The notes: generated by a model from the sequence alone, not told the origin. 64,000 nucleotides of DNA from Haladaptatus salinisoli (GCF_020614375.1 NZ_CP085328.1:310001-374000); one strand, 5' to 3'; shown: positions 1 through 9,241, numbered from the stretch's first letter. Translations and numbers: made by a program.

Positions 1-592
1 CATCCGTCGGTTTCCCGAGGAGTTCAGCGGCGGCGTGATTCGCTTCCTGGATGACACCCGTTTCGGCATCGGCGACGAAAATCGCATCTGGCGCCGCTTC
101 GACGAGGGTCTGATACTTCTCTCTCGCCGCGTTCAATTGCTCGCGCTGTCGTTTCTGGTCCGAGATATCGCGGAGAACCGCCGTATAGAGGGATTGATCA
201 CGGTACGCATGTTCGCGAAGCGAGAACGAAAGCGGGACATCGGTACCGTCTTTGCATCGCCCAACACGCTCAAGATCAGTGTGTTCAACTACTGTCTCGG
301 CGTCATGCATATACTGGTGCAACTCGGCGAGATATTCGTCGCGATACTGCTCGGGGAAGAGGTCGTCAACTGATCGACCGACGAGTTCATCGATGTCGTA
401 GCCAAAGATGTCGCTCGCTGCCTCATTTGCAAAGCAAATCGTCGCAGTATCATCGAGAGTGAGAAGTCCGTCAAGTGCGTTGTGAACGAGCTGTTCGAAA
501 AAGGCGTCTTCCGTGAGTGTCTCGGTGCCCTCGTGAGGACGAGAATTCGAGTCATCTGAGCCAGAAGGAAGGGGCATGAATAGGTGTGGCAT
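1..592 (-). CDS. PAS-domain sensor protein, partial at window edge
   Basis: The gene is open at the left window edge; about 197 residues are visible. After a short polar N-terminus there is a first PAS fold at about residues 25-130, with LTLDDTATICFANEAA and the loop FGYDIDELVGRSVDDLFP. A PAC-like stretch (VLRDISDQKRQREQL) leads into a second PAS (LVEAAPDAIFVADAETGVI). This is the usual layout of haloarchaeal multi-PAS histidine kinases or Bat-type regulators, but the output domain lies outside the window. ATG at 592 and ATG at 577 are in frame, and either could be the start. The ligand is unknown. Confidence 0.8.
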   Translation of the reverse strand, partial: MPHLFMPLPSGSDDSNSRPHEGTETLTEDAFFEQLVHNALDGLLTLDDTATICFANEAASDIFGYDIDELVGRSVDDLFPEQYRDEYLAELHQYMHDAETVVEHTDLERVGRCKDGTDVPLSFSLREHAYRDQSLYTAVLRDISDQKRQREQLNAAREKYQTLVEAAPDAIFVADAETGVIQEANHAAAELLGKPTD

Positions 593-707
593 GATGCCGC
601 AGTATTGAATATGTTTTTCACAAACATCAGGCAGTATTCTCCGTGAATCGGAGATACGGTCATCACTGATACCTGGCTCACTTCTCCGTCCTGACTCATC
701 ACCGCTT

Positions 708-881
708 ATGAGGGACTGGAACGCGGCGGATAACATCCTCGTTCGCGGTCTGAAGAAAGTAGGAGCGGGATGCTCCGAATCAACGCCTGTGGAGACTGCG
801 CTCCATACGGGAACCACTTCGGTTCCTGCAAAGCGCGTCGTGGAAGCAGGAAGCCCCGTCCTCAACGCGCGAAGCGCGTAA
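708..881 (+). pseudogene. tnpB: C-terminal remnant of IS1341-type TnpB
   Basis: Only about the last 57 codons remain, opening with the DWNAADNIL motif that holds the last catalytic Asp of TnpB. The rest (SESTPVETALHTG, AKRVVEAGSPVLN) is the usual haloarchaeal TnpB tail. The RuvC core and zinc finger upstream are gone. The stop is followed at once by an IS200/IS605-like right-end sequence (about 882-898), so the fragment is the 3' end of an element. It cannot make an active nuclease. The segment that would encode the 3' part of the guide RNA is still partly present. Confidence 0.75.
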
Positions 882-900
882 GGCAGGGTAGTTCACATGC
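882..900 (+). mobile_element. Right-end remnant of IS200/IS605-group element
   Basis: The sequence after the TnpB stop (GGCAGGGTAGTTCAC) resembles the right end often found behind haloarchaeal tnpB genes. The GC-rich palindromic stretch just before it (GCGCGAAGCGCG, 867-878) could form the end hairpin. No left end is recognised. Confidence 0.45.
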
Positions 901-1046
901 TGTTTCGGCGGTTTAATAGCGGAAACTAGGTTTCTCCCCATGTCGTTCTCTACAAACACAAGACACAAACCAAGGGTCGAGGAACTGCTTGATTAGTTGG
1001 GCGAAAGAACCAAGCCCACTAATTGTGTATACTTGCTGCATTGGCC

Positions 1047-1742
1047 ATGCCCGAAGATAAGCGGAGTGAGCAGATGTGTCCCGTGCTCGAGGTTGAGTTC
1101 ACCATCTGGAACTCGGCATATCCGTTCGTCGGCGTGTCCAAAGCAGAAGCCTGCATGTTCGAACTCGCAGAGATGGTTCCTCGTCACGATGGACGGTATG
1201 CAGAATTCTTCAACATTACGGGTGTGAATCCGAATCGAATTGTGGATATTGCAGCCGATAACGCGACCGTCGATGTCTCACTTCTCACTGAATACGAACA
1301 CGGAGGGCTCTTCGAATTCCTCGTATCGGGGAATTGTCCGGCTATCACGCTTGCTGAACTCGGTGCGCTTCCACGGGAAGTACAGAGTGTAGATGGTGAG
1401 GGTCACATCGTCGCCGAAGTTCCACCACAATACGATTCCTCGGTGGTTATCGACGCGTTCCTCGAAGAAAATCCCGATGCGGAACTCACTGCCAAACGAG
1501 AAAAAGACTCAATCACGCCCCTATTCAGCCATTCCATCTTCCAGCAAGTGCTTCATACCCACCTCACCGACCGGCAGCGCGAGGTTCTCCAAGCCGCCTT
1601 CGACGCCGGGTATTACAACTGGCCGCGTGAATGCACCGGAAAGGACATCGCTGAGGAACTCAACATCTCCTCAGCGACGTTCTCCGAGCATATTCACGCA
1701 GCCGAGCGCAAACTCCTCACTATTTTGTTTGATGGTGCATAG
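1047..1742 (+). CDS. HTH-10 (Bat-like) transcriptional regulator
   Basis: The N-terminal two thirds form a beta-rich sensor-like domain common in haloarchaeal HTH-10 proteins. The C-terminus carries the HTH-10 module: LTDRQREVLQAAFDAGYYNW, then GKDIAEELNISSATFSEHIHAAERKLL. The domain binds DNA; the effector is unknown. ATG at 1047 and ATG at 1074 are in frame. A TATA-like stretch at about 1025-1033 fits leaderless initiation near 1047-1074, so the start is uncertain by nine codons. The upstream neighbour is TnpB debris, so the gene appears to be transcribed alone. Confidence 0.85.
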   Translation: MPEDKRSEQMCPVLEVEFTIWNSAYPFVGVSKAEACMFELAEMVPRHDGRYAEFFNITGVNPNRIVDIAADNATVDVSLLTEYEHGGLFEFLVSGNCPAITLAELGALPREVQSVDGEGHIVAEVPPQYDSSVVIDAFLEENPDAELTAKREKDSITPLFSHSIFQQVLHTHLTDRQREVLQAAFDAGYYNWPRECTGKDIAEELNISSATFSEHIHAAERKLLTILFDGA

Positions 1743-1789
1743 GATGACCGCGTTAACCGCTCTCGAGAGATTGTCTGGAGATTCGGATT

Positions 1790-2125
1790 TTATGACTGGG
1801 TGTCATCCAGTAGCGAAACAGTTGTCTGGCCATCTGCGTGGACGGTGACGTCACACCCTTCATATCGAAACGTTACATAGCCATTTGGAGACTGCCGATA
1901 CCGCTCGTACCCCGGTTCAAAGACCTGATTCAGAGCATCGGGATTAATAACGTCGTAGAGCGGTTGCATGCACTCCGGACTAGTCTCGGTTGCAGCGGCA
2001 ACACTCTCAATCACGCTGTGCGAAGGTGTTTTACCGGTTCCCCAGTCGGAGTGAGCACTGTATGTTCCTAGATATAGGTCATCGTCCGCAACACCATCTG
2101 TGGAGGGGTTTTCTTGCTGCGTCAT
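1790..2125 (-). CDS. HalOD1-type output domain protein
   Basis: 111 residues. The core has a central PLYDVINPDALNQVF helix, then a beta hairpin (GYVTFRYEGCDVTVHADGQ), which is the signature of the haloarchaeal HalOD1 family, thought to be a small output domain in signalling. The N-terminal 40 residues are polar and variable. It faces the HTH-10 gene convergently with a 47-bp gap. The function is unknown beyond the family. Confidence 0.75.
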   Translation of the reverse strand: MTQQENPSTDGVADDDLYLGTYSAHSDWGTGKTPSHSVIESVAAATETSPECMQPLYDVINPDALNQVFEPGYERYRQSPNGYVTFRYEGCDVTVHADGQTTVSLLDDTQS

Positions 2126-2176
2126 ATGATAATCTACCGTTGTGGTTCGTTACGAATACGAGGTGGTTGGACACTC

Positions 2177-2467
2177 TTAGTCCATGTCCCTACACCTCAA
2201 GGGCGAATGTTTGGGTATCCGACCTCGCAGTGAGGTGCCTACTAAGTGACCGATTGCCGTCATTCGATTTCGTACTGGATCACAACGCACGCGTAGGCGG
2301 TCGTCGTTTGCCGTGACGGAACAAACGACAGGGTCGACAATAGTGGCTGTTATCTCGGTATGAATGATCGCTTCATACCCTTCGTGGCATATTATTATCA
2401 GTAATTCATAAGTGCCCTCGCGATAATTTAGTTCCCGCGAACTGCGCCGGGTGGTATCAGAAATCAT
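2177..2467 (-). CDS. Hypothetical small protein (weak)
   Basis: A 96-residue ORF with no recognised family. The middle (TYELLIIICHEGYEAIIHTE) could form beta strands, faintly like a HalOD1 core, but the C-terminal third is Arg-rich and looks non-coding. It may be a remnant duplicate of the neighbouring HalOD1 gene or a chance ORF. Confidence 0.25.
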   Translation of the reverse strand: MISDTTRRSSRELNYREGTYELLIIICHEGYEAIIHTEITATIVDPVVCSVTANDDRLRVRCDPVRNRMTAIGHLVGTSLRGRIPKHSPLRCRDMD

Positions 2468-2542
2468 GCCACCGTCGCCCGTCGTCGCGGCTTACCCACT
2501 ACTACCCGCATGTTCCTAGGTGAAAGCGATGGTTATAGGTGC

Positions 2543-3083
2543 TTAGTCTTGGGGGACTCCTGTATCGAGTTCGGTGCCAATGGGAGCTGGGGGGTTCATG
2601 TGTGCCAACCTCACCCGCTCACGCGACTGCTTTGCATCGTCGACCACTACATATGATACACTCTGTCCAGGCGCACGTCCCAACCCCAAATCTGCTGCCC
2701 GTTCCAGCGCCGCTACATTCCGCGTCGCTTGCGTGTAGTCCTCCTTCTTCTTCGAAACACGATTCATAATCACCAACTCAGTCGGATCGACTGCCCCACG
2801 CTCCAGTCGATCAACCCACGACCGCAATTCCTCACAAACCCCTCTATATCACGACACGCATCCACTACTCGAATCAACGCTTTCTGCGCGTTATCGATAT
2901 ACCCGGGGAACTCTGCTGCCGACACTCGATGCCGCGATATTTGTACTCATCTCCCCCAGCGACCTTCCCGACATACTTCGTCAACGTACCAACATCCGAT
3001 TCATGCAATGGCACGAACGCTATCCAGTCGTAGTGGGCTTCGTGTTCGAGCCGAATTTCTCCCATGTCAGGTATCTGAGTCAC
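2543..3083 (-). pseudogene. polB: C-terminal fragment of family B DNA polymerase, frameshifted
   Basis: Three overlapping frames together read as the C-terminal region of a haloarchaeal type B DNA polymerase. Frame one (from 3083) has IRLEHEAHYDWIAFVPL and TKYVGKVAGGDEYKYRGIE. After a frameshift near 2920 it continues NAQKALIRVVDACRDIEG. After a second shift near 2845 it continues EELRSWVDRLERGAVDP, NRVSKKKEDYTQATRNVAAL and PGQSVSYVVVDDAKQSRERV. There is no N-terminal half, and the extreme C-terminus after RLAHMNPPAP is lost. This is clearly inactive. A second decayed copy lies at 9585-10218. Confidence 0.8.
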
Positions 3084-3250
3084 AAGCTACGAAAGCGACG
3101 TCTGGTTTTTCCCTTCTAACATTGTCACGTAGATATTGTGAACGATCTCACTAATCCCTGCCGTAATGTTCACAATCAGAAACGGTCATAAAGGAAAATG
3201 AACAAATATAGGAGGAGAGGATATCAATCATAAATACGAGATCGAAGAGA

Positions 3251-4018
3251 ATGCTACCAGAACAACGAAAACGAGAAATTGTGGAGTATATTTCGGCACA
3301 AGATGGTTGCTCTGTCGAAGAACTTGCACAAGAAATGGAGTGTTCAGCAGCAACAATTCGGCGAGACTTGACCGATCTCGAAGAGAGGGAACTAATAAAA
3401 CGTTCCCATGGAGGTGCCTTGCCAGTTGCGAGTGTTGGGGGAGAAAAGAACCTTCGAGAAAAGAAAGTCCAGAATCTCCAAAAGAAAATCGCTATCGCCG
3501 AGCGAGCTATCGAAGAGATTCACGAAGGCAATGTCGTCTTCTTTGATTCCGGAACGACAACGATGGAAGTCGCGAAAAAGGCACCATCAGATGGTTCATT
3601 TGTCGGTGTTACAAACTCCCCATTGATAGCACTCGAACTGCGAGAACGGGATGGCGAAGTCCAACTTACTGGAGGGTCACTTCGACAACGGACTCTCTCA
3701 CTGATCGGATCGACAGCCGAGCGATTCATGGAAACATCGAACTTCGACGTCGCGTTCATAGGGACAAACGGAATCGATGCAGAGGGCGTTCTCACGACTG
3801 CAAATGCTCAAGAAGCACGAATGAAGGAGCTGATGATAGAGAATTCAAAGCGAGTCGTGTTAGTATCTACCGTTGAAAAATTAGAGCAACAGAATTTCAA
3901 GGAATTTGGGGCACTCACGGACGTGAACGTCTTCGTCACGGACGAGAAGTTATCAGAAAAGCACCGTCAGTGGTTCGAAAATGCTGCTGTTCGTGTCGTT
4001 GATGGAACGGCAACCTGA
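3251..4018 (+). CDS. glpR: DeoR-family regulator GlpR
   Basis: 255 residues. The N-terminal DeoR winged helix (residues 1-57) has the recognition element CSAATIRRDLTDLEE. A DeoRC sugar-phosphate sensor domain follows, with the phosphate loop FFDSGTTTMEV and NSPLIALEL. Haloarchaeal GlpR represses fructose and glucose metabolic enzymes, and the location beside a fructose PTS and 1-phosphofructokinase supports that role here. It stands convergent to the PTS operon with a 73-bp gap, so it has its own promoter in the region after 3100. The likely effector is a fructose phosphate, inferred from the family. Confidence 0.9.
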   Translation: MLPEQRKREIVEYISAQDGCSVEELAQEMECSAATIRRDLTDLEERELIKRSHGGALPVASVGGEKNLREKKVQNLQKKIAIAERAIEEIHEGNVVFFDSGTTTMEVAKKAPSDGSFVGVTNSPLIALELRERDGEVQLTGGSLRQRTLSLIGSTAERFMETSNFDVAFIGTNGIDAEGVLTTANAQEARMKELMIENSKRVVLVSTVEKLEQQNFKEFGALTDVNVFVTDEKLSEKHRQWFENAAVRVVDGTAT

Positions 4019-4091
4019 GTCCAGGTTTCTAACTCATTCTTGAGACCGTAGTCAGAGTTAGTTCTAGAATTTAGCGTGCTGGAGACTGCGG

Positions 4092-4538
4092 TCAGCTAAA
4101 TAGCCGCTTGAGTCGAGCGAATAGCCCTTTGGAGGGATCGCCACCAAGTTGTTTTTCTTCCGGTTCGGGGGTATTATCCGAATTCGTCTCCTCTGTCTCG
4201 TCCACTTGCAGTCCGACTTCCTCGGTGGATCCCGATTCAGCGAGCGCGACGGCTTCGCGTATCACGCTCTCGGCGTCGTTGACGGCGTCTTTAACGGTTC
4301 CTTTCATGATCGGTTTCCCATCGAACCGATCGCGGCTCACAGCGGTGTCGGCAGTGATAATGACGACCTCTGCTGCCTCGATTTCTTCGGGAGTGAGTTC
4401 GTCTTGGGCACCCATCGCTCCCTGGACTTCGACGGAGATATCGTGGCCCATCTGTTCAGCAGTCGTCTGCAGATTTTCCGCGGCCATTTGACTATGAGCG
4501 ATTCCGGTCGGACAGGATGTGATTGCAACTAGTTTCAT
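4092..4538 (-). CDS. ptfB: Fructose PTS enzyme IIB
   Basis: 148 residues. The EIIB-Fru fold occupies residues 1-100 with the phosphorylated cysteine C9 in ITSCPTGIAHSQMAAE. The remaining 45 residues form an acidic tail ending in a basic, possibly membrane-facing segment (GLFARLKRLFS). It accepts phosphate from EIIA and passes it to fructose on EIIC. Its ATG overlaps the ptsI stop by four bases, so translation is probably coupled. It is the last gene of the PTS operon. Confidence 0.92.
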   Translation of the reverse strand: MKLVAITSCPTGIAHSQMAAENLQTTAEQMGHDISVEVQGAMGAQDELTPEEIEAAEVVIITADTAVSRDRFDGKPIMKGTVKDAVNDAESVIREAVALAESGSTEEVGLQVDETEETNSDNTPEPEEKQLGGDPSKGLFARLKRLFS

Positions 4539-6238
4539 TGGTTGTTGATGATGTTCGTGACGTCGCTTCTTGTATTTGCGGTCAGAGCACGTGCTGCAAC
4601 GTCAGAAGCACGCGCTTTTTCGGTCGTTACGATATTGGACTTCACTTTGGGGATCGTCACCGCACTCATACTCAGTTCGTCAAACCCTAAACCAACGAGA
4701 AGTTCAGTGAAGGTCAGATCACCGGCCATTTCCCCACACATACCTATCCAGATATCGCTGCGGTGTGCCGCCTCAACACTCCGATGAAGTGCTCGAAGGA
4801 CCGGCGGGTGCAAGGGATCGTGTAAGTCCGCCACTCGTTCGTTTTCTCGGGCCGCAGCCATCACGTATTGTGCGAGGTCGTTCGTCCCAACGCTCAGGAA
4901 GTCGACTCGGTCGGTAAACTCGTCGGCCATAAAAACGGCGCTCGGCGTTTCGATCATGACACCGAGTTCGGGGATCGCGTACTCGATTCCTTCCGCCTGG
5001 AGCGACCCGGCAACTGTATCGACGTAGTCGAGCGCAGCATCGAGTTCAGCGACGGTAGACACAAGGGGGAACATTACGCTCAGCGTACCACCCGAAGTGT
5101 CTGCCGCTGCTCGTAGCAGTGCGCGTAACTGTGTTTCAAAAAGGTCTTCGTCGACACCTAGCGAACGACGAATGCCACGTTCCCCGAGGAACGGATTCTC
5201 CTCGTCCGGCAAGTCGAGATACGAAATTTGTTTGTCCCCTCCGATATCGAGTGTTCGAACGACGACCCGACCATCCGGAAACGCTTCTAATGCTTCGACA
5301 TACGTCTCGTACTGTTCCCGTTCGGTTGGAGGAGTCTCTCTGTCAAGGAAGAGAAACTCCGTTCGATAGAGACCGATGCCGTCGGCACCTTGCTCGACGG
5401 CGCGCGCCAACTCGGTCGGCCGTCCAACGTTTGCCGCGACTTCGATTTCGGTACCGTCGGTCGTCTCCACGCGGTTAGGACGTACATCGACGGTCGTCCC
5501 AGTATCGATGGCAGCGAGCGTCTCATCGTTCGGGTTGACGACGATCTCATCCGTCGCCCCGTTGATGATGACGTTCGAACCCTCTTCGATTCTCTTGAGT
5601 TCCGAACCGACGCCGACGACTGCGGGCAGGCCGAGCGAACGGGCAAAGATGGCGGCATGCGAGGTACGTCCGCCAGTAACTGTGGCGAACCCAGATACCT
5701 GATTCGGGTTCAACTGAGCGGTGTCGCTCGGCGTTAGTCGGTCGGCTAACAGAACTGATCCGGCCGGTAACGTAGTTAAATTGACCCGCTCGTTACCAGT
5801 AAGCGACCGAATGAGACGGTCACGGACGTCTCGAAGGTCGTCTGCACGTTCCGCCATTTTCCCATCCATTCCCTCAAACTGTGCGATCGGATCTTCGAAT
5901 GCCGTCTGTACTGCACGCTCAGCCGAAGATCCCGCGTCTATCGCGGTCGAGACGCTGTCCTCGATTTGTGGATCTGTGAGGAACTGGATATGAGCATCGA
6001 AGACGGCAGCCTCCTCTTGTCCGACATGGTCTGCCGTGCGGTCGCGTTCGGCTTCGAGTTCCTCACGTGCCCGACGACGGGTGGTCTCGAACCGATCACG
6101 TTCAGCCGACCGATCAGACGGTGGGATCGTTTCATCGTCGATGGCATCAGTGAGCGAGGTATCTGGTCGATACCAGACTACGGTCCCCGTCCCCGCTTGA
6201 GGTGTGACACCTTCCCCCGTAAGCGTCTGTTCGCTCAT
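4535..6238 (-). CDS. ptsI: Phosphoenolpyruvate-protein phosphotransferase (enzyme I)
   Basis: 567 residues, full length for enzyme I. The phospho-histidine domain has GGRTSHAAIFARSLGLPAVV with the active His at about residue 194. The C-terminal PEP-binding barrel carries GIGLYRTEFLFLDR, RTLDIGGDKQISYL, IGMCGEMAGD (catalytic Cys) and SVGTNDLAQYV. It takes phosphate from PEP to HPr in the cytoplasm. It sits between ptsH and ptfB, and both junctions overlap by a few bases. Confidence 0.95.
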   Translation of the reverse strand: MSEQTLTGEGVTPQAGTGTVVWYRPDTSLTDAIDDETIPPSDRSAERDRFETTRRRAREELEAERDRTADHVGQEEAAVFDAHIQFLTDPQIEDSVSTAIDAGSSAERAVQTAFEDPIAQFEGMDGKMAERADDLRDVRDRLIRSLTGNERVNLTTLPAGSVLLADRLTPSDTAQLNPNQVSGFATVTGGRTSHAAIFARSLGLPAVVGVGSELKRIEEGSNVIINGATDEIVVNPNDETLAAIDTGTTVDVRPNRVETTDGTEIEVAANVGRPTELARAVEQGADGIGLYRTEFLFLDRETPPTEREQYETYVEALEAFPDGRVVVRTLDIGGDKQISYLDLPDEENPFLGERGIRRSLGVDEDLFETQLRALLRAAADTSGGTLSVMFPLVSTVAELDAALDYVDTVAGSLQAEGIEYAIPELGVMIETPSAVFMADEFTDRVDFLSVGTNDLAQYVMAAARENERVADLHDPLHPPVLRALHRSVEAAHRSDIWIGMCGEMAGDLTFTELLVGLGFDELSMSAVTIPKVKSNIVTTEKARASDVAARALTANTRSDVTNIINNQ

Positions 6239-6516
6239 GTATCGGCCAATTCGCTCTCCGGAGTCCTCAACACTTGTTCCAGCGCATCGAGCGCCTCGTC
6301 TGCATCTTCACCTTCGGCAACGAGACGGACGTTATCGCCACATTTTGCTCCAAGACTAGTGATGGCAATCATACTGGCAGCGGAAACAAGATTGTCGGAA
6401 TCCACATAACCGATTTCGACCGTGGCATCGAACTCATTGACCATCTGGACGAACTTCGAAGCAGGTCGTGCATGCAGGCCAGCTTCCGGGACAATTTCGA
6501 CTACTCGCTCGCTCAT
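6235..6516 (-). CDS. ptsH1: Phosphocarrier protein HPr
   Basis: 93 residues, the normal HPr size. The active-site motif EAGLHARPASKFVQ places the phosphorylated His at position 15. The regulatory-loop region reads SAASMIAITSLGA; its serine cannot be assumed to be a kinase target because no HPr kinase is present here. It passes phosphate from enzyme I to EIIA. It overlaps both ptsI and ptfA by four bases. Confidence 0.94.
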   Translation of the reverse strand: MSERVVEIVPEAGLHARPASKFVQMVNEFDATVEIGYVDSDNLVSAASMIAITSLGAKCGDNVRLVAEGEDADEALDALEQVLRTPESELADT

Positions 6517-6989
6517 GCGACTGCCTCCCGAAGAGCTACCTGCACGTCGGTAGGTGTTTCCGCGGCATACAGGTCGTCACGGACTTCCTCGTGCATAAGT
6601 GCGCGAGAAAGAGAACTGAGGATTGCAAGGTGGTCTTCAGCCCCTGAGTCAGGGACGAGAATCATAAACAACAGTTTTGCGGGCTCACCGTCCATCGCTC
6701 CGAAGTCGACACCATCGGTTGAGCGGGTAAATGCCACCGATGGGCGCGTTATAGCATCCGTCTTCGCGTGTGGGATTCCAATTCCCATTCCAACTCCAGT
6801 GGTCGTCTCCTCTTCACGAGCAAACAACGCTTCGAGCGCCGCATCTCGATCATTTACCCGGTCGGTGTTCACGATGAGGTCCAACAGGTACTCGATACAG
6901 GCGTCTTTCTCGTTCGGTGGGTCATTAAGCGAGATATGCGGTTCTGGGAGCAGGTCATCGATGTCGTCTTGTTCGATTTCTGAATTCAT
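6513..6989 (-). CDS. ptfA: Fructose PTS enzyme IIA
   Basis: 158 residues, EIIA-Fru/Mtl type. The phospho-accepting His is at residue 74 in GIGIPHAKTDAI. The N-terminal 20 residues are acidic and disordered-looking. It transfers phosphate from HPr to EIIB. The gene lies 30 bp downstream of ptfC and overlaps ptsH. The one-domain-per-gene arrangement matches the haloarchaeal fructose PTS and differs from fused bacterial FruA. Confidence 0.93.
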   Translation of the reverse strand: MNSEIEQDDIDDLLPEPHISLNDPPNEKDACIEYLLDLIVNTDRVNDRDAALEALFAREEETTTGVGMGIGIPHAKTDAITRPSVAFTRSTDGVDFGAMDGEPAKLLFMILVPDSGAEDHLAILSSLSRALMHEEVRDDLYAAETPTDVQVALREAVA

Positions 6990-7019
6990 ATGTTTGGTAG
7001 CGGTGATCTCTTGAAACGA

Positions 7020-8177
7020 CTAATCGTTTGTTTGTGTCGAAGTTGCTGTCTCAGTCGAAGCGACTGTTTCCTCAAAGTCACTCTTGAGGAGTGTCGCAAT
7101 GGTGGCGGTAATGATTGTGCCAATTGCAACACAGGCGAGGAATAAACCGGGGTGATTCGATAGTAAAAAGACGAAGATACCGCCGTGTGGGGCAGGCATC
7201 GTGATGCCGAGAGCCATCGAAGCAGCTCCACCGACAGCACTTCCAGCGACGATACTCGGGATAACGCGCAGCGGATCAGAAGCACCGTAGGGAATCGCAC
7301 CTTCAGTTATAAAGGCGAGTCCCAGTGGAATCGCACTCTTCGCGTTCTCATACATTTCAGCGGTGTACTTCTGGGGAGCGATGAAATTCGATAATGCCAT
7401 TCCTAAGGGGGGAATCATCCCGGCAATCATCACTGCGGCCATCGGTTCGTAGATCTGCTCGGTCAGTAATCCGACCGCGAATACGTAAGCGACTTTGTTG
7501 ATGGGCCCGCCCATATCGAACGCCATCATGCCACCGAGGATGGCGCCGACAAGCAGTGCCTCGCTTCCTTGCATTCCGCGGAGGAACGACGTCAGACCCG
7601 CGTTTGCAATGGCGACCGGAACCCCGATTACGAAAATAACGATAGGCGAGAGGATAGCCATCGTCAGTACGGGGATGATGAGGACCGGCATCATCGGCTG
7701 GATCATATCGGGAACATTTCGTTGCTTTATCCATCGAGCGACGTATCCTGCGGCAAGACCAGCAACGAGTGCACCGAGATAGCCTGCACCGGCCGAGCCG
7801 CCTTGGAGGCCGATCACATTGCCGGCGGCCTTTAGGATGGTTCCCTGCTGGATGATATACGACAACAGGAATCCAGGTGCCAACCCTGGACGATCTGCGA
7901 TAGCGTACGCGATATAGGCCCCCAAAATCGGGACCATAAACGTCAGGCCGGCGGTGCCGATCTGTGCAAGGAACCAGTCGGGACGGCCGGTTGCATCGAA
8001 AATCGTCTTAGTTGCCTCTGTCCCACCCATGAAGGTCGAGAGTGCGTATCCTAATGCGAGGAAAATTCCGCCGATCGTTACGAACGGAATCATGAACGAC
8101 ACCCCAGTCATCAGATGTTCTTTTACAGAGGTGACATGTGATCGCAGTGCCCCTTCAATCACGTCGCTTCGTGTCAT
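7020..8177 (-). CDS. ptfC: Fructose PTS permease, enzyme IIC
   Basis: 385 residues with about nine to ten hydrophobic segments. EIIC-Fru hallmarks include TGVSFMIPFVTIGGIFLALG near the N-terminus, AFDMGGPINKVAYVFAVGLL, and the substrate-loop region FITEGAIPYGASDPLRVIP. It moves fructose across the membrane and delivers fructose 1-phosphate. The C-terminal 20 residues are an acidic, Thr-rich tail. It follows pfkB after 155 bp and may have its own promoter there. Confidence 0.93.
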   Translation of the reverse strand: MTRSDVIEGALRSHVTSVKEHLMTGVSFMIPFVTIGGIFLALGYALSTFMGGTEATKTIFDATGRPDWFLAQIGTAGLTFMVPILGAYIAYAIADRPGLAPGFLLSYIIQQGTILKAAGNVIGLQGGSAGAGYLGALVAGLAAGYVARWIKQRNVPDMIQPMMPVLIIPVLTMAILSPIVIFVIGVPVAIANAGLTSFLRGMQGSEALLVGAILGGMMAFDMGGPINKVAYVFAVGLLTEQIYEPMAAVMIAGMIPPLGMALSNFIAPQKYTAEMYENAKSAIPLGLAFITEGAIPYGASDPLRVIPSIVAGSAVGGAASMALGITMPAPHGGIFVFLLSNHPGLFLACVAIGTIITATIATLLKSDFEETVASTETATSTQTND

Positions 8178-8332
8178 AGTCGAGTTCCGTCACTATCGTT
8201 CATAATACTATTCAATAATGCCTTCGAATGTGATTATTTCGTACCATACTATTCGAAATATTCCCTATTTTGATCATTGCTTGATGGGGAGAACGCCGTA
8301 ATTGATTTCGTAGGTGCTCATTAGATCGTTCT

Positions 8333-9241
8333 CTAATACGCTGTTACCGGCAATTCTTCGACGCCTGCAACTGGGTTGTCAAATGTTGGAACACTTGTTC
8401 CGGAAATACTAATCACACGCGACGCAACGGCGACGCCAGTACGGAGTGCAGCCTCATCCGATCCTCCACTCTGGCGCTCAGTAAGGACGCCAGAAAGCAA
8501 TGCGTCTCCTGCTCCGACCGTGTCGACGACTTCAACGTCGAGTGCGGGTGTGTGAAGAATAGCATCTGGAGTCGCCATGATCGCTCCATCTTTGCCGAGA
8601 GATGCAACAACACGTTCAAACCCGTTCTCCCGGAGTCTTCGAACTGCGGCGATTGCATCATCAAGGGAATCGACATCTCTCCCAGTTGCAGCTTCTAATT
8701 CTCGACGGTTGGGTTTACAGAGAGTATATCTCGCCTTCAGATCCCGAAGGACATCGCCACCGACATCGATCACGGTTTCCCATGGCCCCGCATCTGCAAT
8801 TCGGTCGATCATTTCTGGATCGATACCGGAGGGGAGACTACCTGCAATGACGATCATCTCGGGTGTATGATGCCGTATTGTCTCGATGATACGCTCTGCA
8901 TCGCTCTGGTCGATGATAGGGCCATTCTGGTTGATTTTGTACTCGGATTGCGGAGTGAGGATCGTCGTGTTCAATCGGGTAGACCCGGATATCTCGACGA
9001 AATCATTAGGGATACCACGCGTAGCCAACTCCGTCTGTAAAAACTGCCCTAAAAAGTCACCAACGTAGCCGGTGGCCACCGTTTCGACGTCAAGTTCGAC
9101 GAGGTATTTCGATACGTTGATCCCCTTGCCACCAGGATCAAGCCGTGCGGTATCAGTTCGTGCAACGGTATCTGAAACCAAGTCATCTTCGAGTTGGAGC
9201 GTATGATCCACTGCAGGATTGGGTGTAACCGTTAATATCAT
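8333..9241 (-). CDS. pfkB: 1-phosphofructokinase (PfkB family)
   Basis: 302 residues, full length. It has the PfkB signatures LDPGGKGINVSKYLVELDV near residue 40 and VVDTVGAGDALLSGVLTE, with the catalytic Asp, near the C-terminus. It converts the fructose 1-phosphate made by the PTS into fructose 1,6-bisphosphate. It is the promoter-proximal gene of the fructose locus, so GlpR control is expected in the 340 bp upstream. No fructose-bisphosphate aldolase gene follows in this window. Confidence 0.93.
   Translation of the reverse strand: MILTVTPNPAVDHTLQLEDDLVSDTVARTDTARLDPGGKGINVSKYLVELDVETVATGYVGDFLGQFLQTELATRGIPNDFVEISGSTRLNTTILTPQSEYKINQNGPIIDQSDAERIIETIRHHTPEMIVIAGSLPSGIDPEMIDRIADAGPWETVIDVGGDVLRDLKARYTLCKPNRRELEAATGRDVDSLDDAIAAVRRLRENGFERVVASLGKDGAIMATPDAILHTPALDVEVVDTVGAGDALLSGVLTERQSGGSDEAALRTGVAVASRVISISGTSVPTFDNPVAGVEELPVTAY

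Noticed and set aside
289-702. 137-residue minus-strand ORF
   Set aside because: It is out of frame with the PAS-domain coding sequence that covers the same strand and shows clear family motifs.
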